Assembly (NCBI RefSeq): GCF_018614975.1 | Contig: NZ_JAGGNR010000029.1 | Span: 1 to 64,000 of the forward strand | Reading direction: 5' to 3' | Length of the DNA: 64,000 nucleotides | From: Paenibacillus polymyxa | GTDB taxonomy: Bacteria > Bacillota > Bacilli > Paenibacillales > Paenibacillaceae | Shown: positions 35,781-45,515 of the stretch, one piece after another | How positions within the stretch are numbered: the stretch's first letter is position 1 | Layout of the letters: the number at the start of each line of letters is the position of its first letter | The notes under the pieces: generated by a model | The model's database searches: none | What the model was told of the DNA's origin: nothing | What the model saw: the letters and a program-made list of their open reading frames with translations, nothing else | Made by a program: the position numbers and the translations under genes

Positions 35781-37556
35781 TTATATTAATTCTATATCAA
35801 ATATCGTTTTCAATCTTCTTGTAAGATCATCATTTATTGACGGGACAGTAATAAAGAGTCGTTCTCTTGCTCTACTCAAAGCTACATAAGATATTCTATG
35901 TTCCTCATTTTTCTTCAAGTCTGGATTCAGAAAGATTTCCAATTTATCTGAGGAATTAAAAACAATAAGGACATTATCAAATTCGTCGCCCTTTGACTTA
36001 TGAATCGTCTTATGCTTACTAAAATCTTCGCTAATATTGACACATAGGGCTAACTGTTCATAACTATTAGCTTCATAAAAAGTTGCAGCTGCCCCTTTAC
36101 CTAACTTAGATATCTCTGTCTTTACATTATTTTTTACTAATAGATAAAAATCATGTAGCGGTTTATTTTTGTAGTCATAATACTGTTCTAGCAATAGATA
36201 TAGCGACTTTAACGCTCTCTTCTTTCTTTCATTAGCATCATTAATATCTCTTTCAAAACTTTCAAGTTCTTTTATTGCCTTATTTATGTTTCCTTCTCGG
36301 GCATATTCTACAGCTTTCAAGCAACTAGCAACTACCTTGCTTCTGTATTTATTACTGCTAGAGGATTTATCTATATCAATAAATTCTTCAATTAGTCTAT
36401 CATTCATATAGTCTCCATTATAATCTCTTCTCATTGCATTAGATGTTGGATTATCACGAGATAATGAGTAAATATCTTCACCGTTGTTGCAATATTTTTT
36501 TGCGCAGGATAATGCAGCCATCCTTTCACCAACTATGAGTTTTGGAATATCTCCTTGAATATTTCTAATTTTATTTTGCTTTATGTCTTTTCGAATTATA
36601 TTTAAAATATCTATGATAGAATTTGTACTTCTTCGATTATCCTCAATCACGTATTCCACTAAACCAGGCAATTTAAAAGAGGAGAACTGAGCAGGAACCG
36701 CGCCTTGAAATCCGAAAATAGATTGAGCTTCATCGCCAATAATTCCAACAATTGTTTCCTGTGCACCAATTAATTTCAGGATTTCAATTTGTATTGGATT
36801 TGTATCTTGAAACTCATCAATAAACATATAAGGAAATTTAGATCGTACTACATTTAAAACAAAAGGATACTTCTTTAGTAGTTGATAGCTAAAAAAGAGG
36901 ACATCATCATGTTCAAGAATGCCCTTTAACCAATAATTTTTTTTGTAAGCGAGCAAATCTAAACTAAGGATATTTAAACAATTTTTATTTAAGTACCTTC
37001 GATCATCTTCCTGGACTATATAATAAGCCTGTCTATTATCACAAGTAGGTAAAATATCTCCATTTTTGTCTATATGATATTTTAGGCTCTTGAGCCACCG
37101 CGTAATGCTTTCAACATTCTCACGTAGTTTAATCAGTTGATTAACGGAATAAGGATTTACTAACTGATCTGAATTAGGATGATTTTCAATCCAATGCTTT
37201 ACTTTTTTAAAGTGAAGTACCGGATCTTGATGTCCATCCATTTTTTTAATATTTAGTTCATATTCGTTACCGAGGAAAGAAGCATACGGTTTTAATACAT
37301 GTTTGTACAAAAAACTATGTAAAGTCGAGACTTCAACTTGATGTATATTAGTTCCTAATCGTTTTAAAATGGTATCCACTGCAATGTTAGTGTATGTAAT
37401 GCAGGCAATTTTCCGTGTTTTTTTTAGTCTTTTAGTTTGATGAAGAACATTTTTAATGTGATTTATGAGCCAGTATGTCTTTCCGGCACCAGGACCGGCA
37501 GATACTCGAAAGTGCTCCTCGATAGGGATTAGTGTTTTAGAATGTATTTTTATCAT
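35781..37556 (-). CDS. gajB: Gabija helicase GajB (UvrD-like)
   Basis: A 591-residue superfamily 1 helicase. Walker A is GPGAGKTYW (21-29); motif Ia CITYTNIAVDTILKRLG, motif II FIDEFQDTNP, motif III GIIGDEAQSIFGFQGA and the C-terminal HKSKGDEFDNVLIV and SYVALSRARERLFI follow. Paired downstream of an OLD-family ATPase-TOPRIM protein with an ATGA overlap, this is the Gabija layout. In known Gabija systems GajA and GajB form a complex that cleaves phage DNA when nucleotide pools fall. Nothing appears truncated. Confidence 0.9.
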   Translation of the reverse strand: MIKIHSKTLIPIEEHFRVSAGPGAGKTYWLINHIKNVLHQTKRLKKTRKIACITYTNIAVDTILKRLGTNIHQVEVSTLHSFLYKHVLKPYASFLGNEYELNIKKMDGHQDPVLHFKKVKHWIENHPNSDQLVNPYSVNQLIKLRENVESITRWLKSLKYHIDKNGDILPTCDNRQAYYIVQEDDRRYLNKNCLNILSLDLLAYKKNYWLKGILEHDDVLFFSYQLLKKYPFVLNVVRSKFPYMFIDEFQDTNPIQIEILKLIGAQETIVGIIGDEAQSIFGFQGAVPAQFSSFKLPGLVEYVIEDNRRSTNSIIDILNIIRKDIKQNKIRNIQGDIPKLIVGERMAALSCAKKYCNNGEDIYSLSRDNPTSNAMRRDYNGDYMNDRLIEEFIDIDKSSSSNKYRSKVVASCLKAVEYAREGNINKAIKELESFERDINDANERKKRALKSLYLLLEQYYDYKNKPLHDFYLLVKNNVKTEISKLGKGAAATFYEANSYEQLALCVNISEDFSKHKTIHKSKGDEFDNVLIVFNSSDKLEIFLNPDLKKNEEHRISYVALSRARERLFITVPSINDDLTRRLKTIFDIELI

Positions 37557-39604
37557 TTAAGTACCCAACTTATTGCTTCCTTAATATAATTGGGAACAAC
37601 GAATTCTTGATAACCTTCTTTTCCTTTTTTATTGATGTTGTCTGTTAGAATGTAAGCCAGTTCCAATGCGTTTTCTCCTTTTCCAATTGAATTTAAGTAG
37701 CGGGAAGCAATAAGTGCTCGTTTCTTTTCATCTATGCTCCATGTAGTATTTGAGCTAATACCTTGCAAAATTCTTTCATTCTCTTTACTTACTCTAAGGA
37801 GACCTTCAAAAGCTTCTAACTCAGCACCCGACTTAAATAATTTCATCATTGTCTTTAACTCTTCTTGATTTTTCATCGATTCAGTAACAAGCAATTCAAG
37901 TGAGGGATTGTGCAAAATTAGATCATACTCAAATGTTGTGCCTTCCTTTTCATCCTGACTAAAGAATAAGATGTTATAATGTCCTTCTTTCGGAAATAAG
38001 CTATATGAAGGATTGTGCATATAGTCATATTTATCTTCTTGTTCACCGTATTCAAAAGGATAACATTTGCTATAGCTAGCCCCTTTCTTCTTCTCCTTTC
38101 TCTCGGGATCTCGATCTGTAATGCATGCTATCTTTTTATTGATGCTGTACGGATTGGTTGAGCTAAATAAATTTAAAAAGTGATCAAAGAATCTTCCTCC
38201 AACATTTACAATTGCTACGTGATTTTCCTCTAGTGAAAATCCTTCATATCTAGCTAAGGTAGAGAATAATAGTTGCTCAGCCAATCCCTCAACTAAAATA
38301 ACTTTCTGAGCAAATAACATATCAGATTTAGTGGCATCAAGAAATCTTTGCACATATTTTTTGCTTTTTTCATTGTTTTGGAATGCTTTACCGGGATAAC
38401 CCACACTTGTCTCACCATTCTCATTATGCAAACAGATCATTTCATCTAATGATACAGAGGATGTAATATGGGTTGAATGTGTTGATACGAAAATCTGCCT
38501 GACCTTTTTCTCTTCTTTATTTTTTAATAAGAATTTTAGAAACTGGTGCTGCATAGCTGGATGTAAGTGTGCTTCAGGTTCTTCAATTGCTAAAACTGGA
38601 AAGACTTTTGCGTTACTCCCTAGATAATTACCGTCTGAACTAACTTGCATCTTAGATAACAATAGTGACATGAAAATCAGATTATTGTATCCCAATCCGT
38701 TATGCGTTGCAGGGATCTTGATTCCGGTTTCGTACTCAACTATCAGCTTTAAAGCCGAAAACATCTCAACATCAGAGATACTTCCATCAAAACTTGGATT
38801 TGCTTTATTAAAAGATGCACCAGTATCTTTTGCATAAGATAAAATATGTCCTTTACCTAGCTCCATTCGCTTTATAAGATCCAAGATTAAAGAATCTGCT
38901 CCTTCGGAAAAGGTTTGTTTTTTAAATTTGATTTTTTCTGTTTTTTGTTCCTCTGTCATGGTTTGGTCTGACTTTATATCGTAGTCCATATAGAAGTCTA
39001 GTACATCTCGGAGAAGAGTGTTTCTACCAGAGAGCATATCTCTTTCTACATCCCTAATTGCATCTAGAAATTGAAAATCAAATTTTTGCAATGATTCATT
39101 ATCCGCTATGTTCTGACCAGTTATATTGCCTCCCCAGATCTTACTTACATATAGTCTTAGAAAATCCTGTTGAACGATTTTCCAAGCTTTATCTTTATCG
39201 GTGACATTGCTAAGTGCCCTAACATACTTTTCGGTTTCTTTCTCGGGAAGATAAAATTCATATGTCAATAGTGCCTCATAGGGCTCTTCGAGCTTGATTA
39301 ACCAGTTTGCAACTGTGACCAGATCATCGGAATGTAATTCTTCGTTTTCACTTTGTCTTATGGTTACGCCTACCCGTATTCTTGGTGGATTTACTTTCAA
39401 TTCCTCAAGAGAGGTGTTTTTATTAAAATCGTGAATTTCTAATCTCTTTTTACCGTTGGAATTTAGAACTAAGGCTAATGCACTAATTAGGTTGGTCTTA
39501 CCTGCGTTATTATGACCTATGATCACATTAACACCATCATTAAAGATGATTTCCTTTTCTCCGAAATTTCTGTATTTTTCAATTTCAACTTTATAAATAT
39601 ACAT
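37553..39604 (-). CDS. gajA: Gabija nuclease GajA (OLD-family ATPase with TOPRIM)
   Basis: A 683-residue protein. It opens with an ABC-type ATPase (YKVEIEKYRNFGEKEIIF, Walker A GHNNAGKT at 30-37); the Walker B region reads FPVLAIEEPEAHLHPAMQHQ, followed by QIFVSTHSTHI. The TOPRIM domain follows, with KVILVEGLAEQLL (Glu439) and ITDRDPE (Asp497, Asp499), and the catalytic residues are retained. OLD proteins of this length next to a UvrD-like helicase are GajA. GGGGG lies ten bases before ATG 39604. A 57-base gap separates it from an upstream gene on the same strand. Confidence 0.9.
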   Translation of the reverse strand: MYIYKVEIEKYRNFGEKEIIFNDGVNVIIGHNNAGKTNLISALALVLNSNGKKRLEIHDFNKNTSLEELKVNPPRIRVGVTIRQSENEELHSDDLVTVANWLIKLEEPYEALLTYEFYLPEKETEKYVRALSNVTDKDKAWKIVQQDFLRLYVSKIWGGNITGQNIADNESLQKFDFQFLDAIRDVERDMLSGRNTLLRDVLDFYMDYDIKSDQTMTEEQKTEKIKFKKQTFSEGADSLILDLIKRMELGKGHILSYAKDTGASFNKANPSFDGSISDVEMFSALKLIVEYETGIKIPATHNGLGYNNLIFMSLLLSKMQVSSDGNYLGSNAKVFPVLAIEEPEAHLHPAMQHQFLKFLLKNKEEKKVRQIFVSTHSTHITSSVSLDEMICLHNENGETSVGYPGKAFQNNEKSKKYVQRFLDATKSDMLFAQKVILVEGLAEQLLFSTLARYEGFSLEENHVAIVNVGGRFFDHFLNLFSSTNPYSINKKIACITDRDPERKEKKKGASYSKCYPFEYGEQEDKYDYMHNPSYSLFPKEGHYNILFFSQDEKEGTTFEYDLILHNPSLELLVTESMKNQEELKTMMKLFKSGAELEAFEGLLRVSKENERILQGISSNTTWSIDEKKRALIASRYLNSIGKGENALELAYILTDNINKKGKEGYQEFVVPNYIKEAISWVLK

Positions 39605-39661
39605 ATGTACTGTACCCCCAATTCTTACTTAAATATAATTTTTGTTAGATTAACGTGCCTT

Positions 39662-40774
39662 TTAAGAGAATCCTTTGCTCTTTAATCGATTCAATATCAT
39701 ATCCATATCACTCATACTTTGTAAATTAGCAATGTTAAAGTATTCAGATAACATAACACTCAAGGGTTTCGCAAAGTTAAGTACGATTTCGTCGACCATT
39801 AGACTAATATACTTGTCATTCTTACATGACCTCTGCTCTAAATAATCGTATAAGTTAACTTCAGTACTACTATAATGAAGCATATTTCTTAAAGTTCTAC
39901 ATTCCTCAGAAATGCTCTCTTCATAAGCATTCATAAGATCTAATAGTTTACTTTTACATTTATGATTCAACTCTAAAAAGTAATCAGGAAGATATTTTTG
40001 GATATTCTTCAAATTATCCATTACTTGGTCTATTTTCATAGTAAGTAATCTTAACAAGATATACCCTGCGTTATTGAGAGCAAGTACATTTTCAGCCGAA
40101 ATGTTATCCTTAAGCCAAATACAGGTTACTAATTCCTGCTGTATTAATAGGAGTCGAGTAATAAGAGCATTCTTCTTTTTATCACCCGTGAAAAGTGAGG
40201 TATGGTGAATATCTTTTTCACTATATCCCAGATCGTCTGCTAATATCATCGGTTTTGGAATTTCAAATTTAAGCTTACCTTGAGATAAATTCGATATGTG
40301 CTGTAAAAATTTTGTGCTAATGTTTCCTATATCTCGAAAAAATGAAAAAATTTCTGTTGCGATATTATCATTTTTAAAAAATGTCGTATCATAATAGAGG
40401 TATGTAGGATAAAGAGTACTTCCAATGAGATTCCCATCTTCCAGATAAAATCCCAGGTTGTTTACATCATCACCATATTTCTCAACATGAAATGCCAATA
40501 TTTCTTCATGCATTTTTAGGTTATTGCTACTATTCAATTTTACTTTATGCCGAATTTTTTTGATTTCCGTGTTCAGTTCATATGAAGAACCAAGTATTTC
40601 TTTGTTAATTTGGTAAAGAACTAAACAAACATCTCTTGCAATTGGAAATACGGGAACTGCCGTAAATTTTTTATTCCCTATAAATTGTAAAAGCGATATT
40701 ATACCTGATAAGTCACAATATGCGGTACGTAAAGCAGAAAATTCGAATGAATTTGTTTCCATTCTTTTAGTCAT
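39662..40774 (-). CDS. 370-residue protein upstream of gajA, possible HEPN-like partner
   Basis: Not recognised by family. It is mostly helical, with no membrane segment or P-loop. Near the C-terminus LRNMLHYSS follows a helix rich in charged residues; R-N-M-L-H resembles the Rx4-6H signature of HEPN RNase-type domains, but the spacing is one shorter than usual. AAAGGAGG lies upstream of ATG 40774; an in-frame ATG at 40846 would add 24 residues. It is 57 bases from gajA in the same orientation and starts the apparent operon, so it may be a third Gabija component or toxin. Confidence 0.6.
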   Translation of the reverse strand: MTKRMETNSFEFSALRTAYCDLSGIISLLQFIGNKKFTAVPVFPIARDVCLVLYQINKEILGSSYELNTEIKKIRHKVKLNSSNNLKMHEEILAFHVEKYGDDVNNLGFYLEDGNLIGSTLYPTYLYYDTTFFKNDNIATEIFSFFRDIGNISTKFLQHISNLSQGKLKFEIPKPMILADDLGYSEKDIHHTSLFTGDKKKNALITRLLLIQQELVTCIWLKDNISAENVLALNNAGYILLRLLTMKIDQVMDNLKNIQKYLPDYFLELNHKCKSKLLDLMNAYEESISEECRTLRNMLHYSSTEVNLYDYLEQRSCKNDKYISLMVDEIVLNFAKPLSVMLSEYFNIANLQSMSDMDMILNRLKSKGFS

Positions 40775-40859
40775 ATGGCTTCTATTACCTCCTTTTATTT
40801 CTATAACTTTTTGTAAGCGAATATTCATAAAATTCCCTAACATCATTTGTTATCCAAAT

Positions 40860-41212
40860 TATAACATTATACTTAAAGAATCTACATAATTATAAATTCT
40901 ATTTCCATGAAAAAAATGGCTGAATACCTCTTTGAGAAAAGCATCAAAAAAGACGCCCAGTTAATGAAATCGTAAATACGTATAACCTTGCTTATAATGC
41001 TGAATTTTGATTTAAGAAACAGTGGTTAGGTTATCAATCATGATAAGATCGTTAATACACTTATTGACCGTGACCTCTGTTTTATTTCTTTGTAAATGGA
41101 TTTAGACTTTGGACATAAGTAATTTAATAAGAACGAACGTTCTCTAATGATGATGTGCTTATAATGGAATTAACAGCTGTTATAAAAGTGTCTAATTCCA
41201 AATATAAGTAAC
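40860..41212. other. intergenic, nothing recognised
   Basis: About 350 AT-rich bases between the Gabija operon and the first repeat sites of the transposon right end. It presumably includes the promoter of the 370-residue gene; no coding frame was seen. Confidence 0.4.
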
Positions 41213-41747
41213 CGCATCCGTACAAGTTCTTGTCTTAGTTCGAGAAACGGATGTGAACCAATAATATTAATGATTTACCTGTCCCTCGACAGACCTCGTT
41301 CTCTTTATATTTCCAGCATCTTGCTAGAGATGGATCACCATATTATTCTCTCGGGCCTTCTTTACGCCGAACTTAAAACTTAATAAAAATCATCCAGTTT
41401 GTAGGCACTTGTCCATACGGTAATCGGTACAAGTTCTTGTCCTCAACTGCCAGTTTCAGTCTGATATTTCGTTTTTTTAATGCCTAGCCGACAGTGTTAA
41501 CCTCTCAACGTGTCGGTTTTCCTTTAACAATATGAACATTGTTATGTATTATGGTATTAAATGAAGTTGTAAATGCGTGTGCTTAATGTTTAGATATACA
41601 CCTAATTGGCAATCGGACTATGTTCTTGTCCATTTCGGTAATAGGTACAAGTTCTTGTCTTTTGCTCGGGACAAGAACTTGTACCGATAAAATAAAAAAG
41701 CCGCTAAAATAGCGACTCCAATAGGACTATGTTCTTGTCCCTCGACA
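41213..41747 (+). repeat. transposon right end, copy I, with repeated binding sites
   Basis: Sites of the form CGGTAATCGGTACAAGTTCT or its variant ATCGGACTATGTTCTTGTCC begin at about 41219, 41418, 41611 and 41636, one inverted at 41668 and the terminal one at 41722-41747, ending CCCTCGACA. A GCCGCT...AGCGAC hairpin lies at 41701-41716. A further TGTCCCTCGACA stands at 41280-41291. Several ~22-bp sites ending in a 5'-ACA boundary is the design of a TnsB-bound right end. Confidence 0.65.
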
Positions 41748-41754
41748 TTTCATG

Positions 41755-41813
41755 GTTGGTAACTTTATGTTATTCTACAGTAAGGTTTGTGTGTACATTG
41801 ACACAAAGTTCCC
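41755..41813 (+). repeat. fragment of the GGTAGGCAACTTTATG repeat family
   Basis: GGTTGGTAACTTTATG with the following spacer, then from 41792 TGTACATTGACACAAAG, both matching the array at 4274. After about 22 bases of identity the sequence passes into a PTS gene. The join coincides with shared bases (GGGGAAC on the minus strand). Confidence 0.6.
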
Positions 41814-42026
41814 CCACATCATTTCCAATTCAATTACAACTTGAAATTGTCCACCTCCTTCGACCACCGTTAAAACACCATTCAGTTTCTTTAACGTTTC
41901 TTTGTACGCTCTGCCATTGTCTTTTAGATTGAATCGTAAGCGAGTGGCGCAGTGTGTAAGTCCAGATACATTTTTTTCTCCGCCAATTAACTGAATTATT
42001 TCTTTAGCGAGTTCGTTATGGCTCAT
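41812..42026 (-). pseudogene. beta-glucoside-type PTS EIIB domain, truncated
   Basis: The first ~70 residues of a BglP-type PTS enzyme: LAKEIIQLIGGEKNVSGLTH with the phospho-cysteine in THCATRLRF, and NGVLTVVEGGGQFQVVI. The gene is then cut by the repeat sequence at 41813. Just before the cut, a tandem AATTG duplication shifts the frame; without it the sequence would continue VIGNDVG, as expected for EIIB. Confidence 0.75.
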
Positions 42027-42060
42027 GCTGATTCTCCTCTAATTTTTCTCATATTGAAGA

Positions 42061-42122
42061 CCAAAAAACCTAAACTCACCTCTTAAGAGATTTGTTTAGG
42101 TTTTGCCTTTTGGTTACAACCC
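42061..42122 (-). promoter_or_regulatory. BglG/LicT-type ribonucleic antiterminator and terminator
   Basis: On the minus strand, GGGTTGTAACCAAAAGGCAA (from 42122) runs into AAAACC and resembles the RAT bound by BglG/LicT antiterminators. It overlaps a terminator: CCTAAAC...GTTTAGG around a CTCTTAAGAG palindrome, followed by T6. It lies just upstream of the truncated EIIB and would have controlled it. Confidence 0.7.
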
Positions 42123-42255
42123 TAAATTGGTTTCTATTCGTGTTGCCGTATAACTCGCAAGAACATGCTTAACAACTGATTAGCTACTCGATCTAAACTA
42201 AATCAAAGTATATCTTAAGATGAACCTCGGTTCGTCCGAAGATATTATCTAATAG

Positions 42256-42272
42256 GTTCTTGTCCCTCGACA
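42256..42272 (+). repeat. isolated right-end motif
   Basis: GTTCTTGTCCCTCGACA, identical to the terminal motif of copy I, in the same orientation and followed by unrelated sequence leading to lodB. Confidence 0.6.
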
Positions 42273-42299
42273 TTAATTGGACAAACTGGTCAGCCTCTT

Positions 42300-43397
42300 T
42301 TATTTTGTCCGTTGTCGATTCATCCAATACACAGACCTAGGCCAGCGGTTCTCAACAGAATAAAGCCTTTTTCGTTGATTGGTGTAATACGTGTAAGAAT
42401 AATCCAGCCTTTTGGTATATTGACTCAGCCTATTCATGTCTCCTGACAAGGCGTCAGCGGCCGCATCAGCCGCATCACGCCCGGTCACAAGTGCTTGCGA
42501 TATTCCATGCGCAGCTATGGGATCATAGCATATGGCGGAATCCCCAACCGCGATCCAATCTTTCCCTGCTGTAACCTCTAATCTGCCACTTGATAGATGA
42601 ACAATGTTTTGTGATACAATTTTCCTTGCACCACCACAGTGTCGACGAATACGAGCAGAAGTGTGTACAGTCGCGGACAGAGTATCTTCTACCCATTCGG
42701 AACTTTTATGCAATAACCAAGGGGATGCTGCATCAGCATCCGTTACCAAAATGACGGACAGTAAACCGCCAGGTAAGCAGGATGAATACCACCATCCTGA
42801 CTCCATAGCTTCTATCATAGCAAAAAATTCAGCCGGTTTCTCAGACCTGTATACAGTACAATGGGCAATCTGTCGATCTTCTCTTATTCTAGATATGCCC
42901 AATTTTCGTGCAAAAGCCGATGTTTTACCGCTTGCCTCGATTACCATGCGAACATGTCTAATTGCCTTATCGGTTTGTACAATCCATCCTTTGGAATCAG
43001 ATGTGACATCAATCAATGTGCCATTGTACATTTCGATGCCCTGCTCATTCACTTGGTCCTCAATCATACGCTCAAACCGTAATCGATCAACATACCAACC
43101 GCCGCCTGATGGTCTACTGATTGCATCGGAGAATTCGATCCGGTTGCTGCCCCATATCGATCTTGTACCACTCGATTTTAAGTGTCCAGCATCTAGGAAT
43201 TTATTCCAGCATCCAAGCTGGTGTAGCACTCGCGAAGTTTCGACAGATAGATGATCACCGACCAGTTCTCGAGGTTGTTTTCTCTTTGTAACCACCTGGA
43301 CTTTCAACCTATACTGATGTAAACGTAATGCAGTTGCTAATCCTGCAGGGCCGCCACCGATTACCAGTACATCTAGTTCATCGCTAGACTGAATCAT
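42300..43397 (-). CDS. LodB-like FAD-dependent oxidoreductase, quinone cofactor maturase
   Basis: A 365-residue flavoprotein of the tryptophan-halogenase/geranylgeranyl-reductase type. The FAD-binding motif is VLVIGGGPAGLATALRL (about 10-26), and the second FAD motif is WIAVGDSAICYDPIAAHGIS. It begins at the stop of the LodA-like gene (TAATG). LodB/GoxB flavoproteins are needed to build the cysteine tryptophylquinone (CTQ) cofactor of their partner oxidase, presumably by hydroxylating the tryptophan. Position and family make that the likely job here. It ends shortly after an isolated transposon-end motif. Confidence 0.85.
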   Translation of the reverse strand: MIQSSDELDVLVIGGGPAGLATALRLHQYRLKVQVVTKRKQPRELVGDHLSVETSRVLHQLGCWNKFLDAGHLKSSGTRSIWGSNRIEFSDAISRPSGGGWYVDRLRFERMIEDQVNEQGIEMYNGTLIDVTSDSKGWIVQTDKAIRHVRMVIEASGKTSAFARKLGISRIREDRQIAHCTVYRSEKPAEFFAMIEAMESGWWYSSCLPGGLLSVILVTDADAASPWLLHKSSEWVEDTLSATVHTSARIRRHCGGARKIVSQNIVHLSSGRLEVTAGKDWIAVGDSAICYDPIAAHGISQALVTGRDAADAAADALSGDMNRLSQYTKRLDYSYTYYTNQRKRLYSVENRWPRSVYWMNRQRTK

Positions 43398-45223
43398 TAT
43401 CGATCCCTACCATCCGATTCGATCCTTCGGCCAGTCTCGACCCATAGTGTGTTGGGAAATAGGTCTTCACTTGGACCATCACGCTGCACAACGATACCAA
43501 TTTTCGACCACTGCTCCGTGAATTTCTTTATTGCAACTTCAAATTCAAGAGTAGCTGGTGGAATTTTGTCGTTGTAGACGATATCTCTCAACCACCGTGG
43601 TCTTATTCTAGGATTCAAGGCACCTAGTCTTTCTGGAATCGAAGCCGACTTATCCATCATTCGCTCATATTGCTCTTCTGTCATTACATCATTTGGAACA
43701 CGCGCAGGCCAAAATGTCGGTAAATACTCACCAGTGTACATCTTGTAAGAAGACAAACAACTAGCCGTATCAGTTTGCCATGGCACTGCCATCCATCTAG
43801 TAATATCGCCTGGGCAGCTTCCATCAAGTGGGCCGTCTTTTGCAAGAACCTCATCGGCCGCAAGCAAGTCTCCCCATTCCATCTGATCAAATGCACGGCG
43901 CTTCAGTCTAAAAGGTGCTTCATACATAAGTGGAATCCTCATATTCCAAGTAAATTCCGCACCAGGGTGGAATGGCCCACCAGTAGTTTCCTCCAGTGCT
44001 GCACGAGTTAATCCTAAAGCTTGCTCTGAAGGTGACAGATCCTCCCACTTTTTTATCCTCGAAAGTTCTTCGTTAATATCAAAGTTACCTTCTGCCCATT
44101 GCTTTAACCATTGATGCTGGGTGCCAAGAAGCGCCATCATTTCTCTTGGATCGTTTGAGTTCAAATCATTAAGAGTCATCGCGTCACCATAAATACGTGG
44201 CCAGCTATCTGCTTGTAAATAATTATACGGCTGGCTTCTAAACCTTCTGAACAAAGCTTGACGTGTAGGTAGATTACGTACGCTTTTATCTTTTAACTTT
44301 TCAATTATTCGAGGGTCTGAAAAATCTGTGAAGTTCCCCCATCCAAATTCCAATGCAAAACCAGCATTTACCCATTGATAATCACTCATTCGTTTAAAAA
44401 TAGGTAATATATGGGTAAAAAATTCAGGGCGAGAAGGAGCATTACTTGGATTCATCGATATAGAGGTTTCTAATAGTAGGTCGTAACCTGTTACAAGTGA
44501 CTGCACATTAGGTGCAAAATTAGGAGGAGCTGTAATAACCCAGGCACCTTGTGCTTCGTGAGTGATACCATCAATAGTCACTTTCGCATCAATTGAACCG
44601 TCGCTAATATCATCGTGCCAATTTTCGTTGTTAGCAAAGTCACTCAAAGATTCATCGAGAATTGGTGAAGACATTCCGCGGCCGCCAAGAAAGATTAAGC
44701 GTCCGGCCTCGTCTGTTCGTAATTCTCCTAAATAAACTGACTTTCCGACAAAACTGCCAGTATCAAAAGCGTAAGCATTTTCTCCACCATTTTTGTTCAT
44801 ATTTACACCGGAAATCATCCTTTCTCCAGGATCAATCACCAGCTTTTTTCGATCCTCAAGAACATACTTTGAATTGCGTTTTTCACTAGAAATTGTTTGT
44901 GCATCAGGAATGTCAAAAGCAAGATCAAATTTATACCAGGCAGATTTCTTATTTGCTACGTGTACGCGCCACTCAATGTTCGCTTCTTCGTTAGTAAGCT
45001 CTTTAATGATTTCTCCTTGCTCATTCAATCCATATATTCTGAACCTTGCCGCTTGCCGTTTGATCTGACCGGACTTGTCCCGATAATCTGAGGGATCCAT
45101 TATGTTCTGATTTGGCACCTCAGGTCCTAAGAAATAATCGTCAGGACTATCTCCTACACGGGCAATCCCAATTGCAGGATAAATAGCCACCTTAACAATT
45201 CGCTCGACTTTGGATTTTTTCAT
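43397..45223 (-). CDS. LodA/GoxA-family CTQ-dependent amino acid oxidase
   Basis: A 608-residue protein with the LodA/GoxA hallmark at its N-terminus (VKVAIYPAIGIARVGDSPDD, YFLGPE) and the family block SCPGDITRWMAVPWQTDTAS at about 469-488. Known members oxidise lysine or glycine with release of H2O2 and carry a CTQ made from one Cys and one Trp. Candidates here are Cys470 or Cys489, with Trp505 (FWPARVPN) or Trp572 (EQWSKIGI); I cannot tell which. AGAGGGGAG precedes the start. There is no signal peptide, as is usual for the family. The lodB-like gene follows directly. Confidence 0.87.
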   Translation of the reverse strand: MKKSKVERIVKVAIYPAIGIARVGDSPDDYFLGPEVPNQNIMDPSDYRDKSGQIKRQAARFRIYGLNEQGEIIKELTNEEANIEWRVHVANKKSAWYKFDLAFDIPDAQTISSEKRNSKYVLEDRKKLVIDPGERMISGVNMNKNGGENAYAFDTGSFVGKSVYLGELRTDEAGRLIFLGGRGMSSPILDESLSDFANNENWHDDISDGSIDAKVTIDGITHEAQGAWVITAPPNFAPNVQSLVTGYDLLLETSISMNPSNAPSRPEFFTHILPIFKRMSDYQWVNAGFALEFGWGNFTDFSDPRIIEKLKDKSVRNLPTRQALFRRFRSQPYNYLQADSWPRIYGDAMTLNDLNSNDPREMMALLGTQHQWLKQWAEGNFDINEELSRIKKWEDLSPSEQALGLTRAALEETTGGPFHPGAEFTWNMRIPLMYEAPFRLKRRAFDQMEWGDLLAADEVLAKDGPLDGSCPGDITRWMAVPWQTDTASCLSSYKMYTGEYLPTFWPARVPNDVMTEEQYERMMDKSASIPERLGALNPRIRPRWLRDIVYNDKIPPATLEFEVAIKKFTEQWSKIGIVVQRDGPSEDLFPNTLWVETGRRIESDGRDR

Positions 45224-45515
45224 TCGTAATCTCCCCTCTATTCATTGGGTATAAAATTAGTCGGTATATTTGGTCAACAACTCTTATCCCGTTACCCTGC
45301 GTAGTTGGTTTAGATTTCATCGACAAACTTTTCGTGCTTACGCTGGATAATTCAGAATAGTTTGCTCTGTAGCGTGCGCCTAAATAGCTGGCATTATACG
45401 CTAGATAAGCTCGACTTTCACCTTTAGATTTCTTGTTTAGAGGGGATACCGCTGGTATCGGCGGTTTGAGCTAGTTGATAAAATTTAGGTTCTTAGATGT
45501 CATGTCATCAGGTTC

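Noticed and set aside
42604..43254. Plus-strand frame of 216 codons opposite lodB
   Set aside because: It is a shadow of lodB, with low-complexity residues and no ribosome site.
45230..45478. Open minus-strand stretch upstream of lodA (SRAYLAYNASYLGARYRANY)
   Set aside because: It has no clear start and could not be matched to a family. It may be a relic, but evidence is thin.
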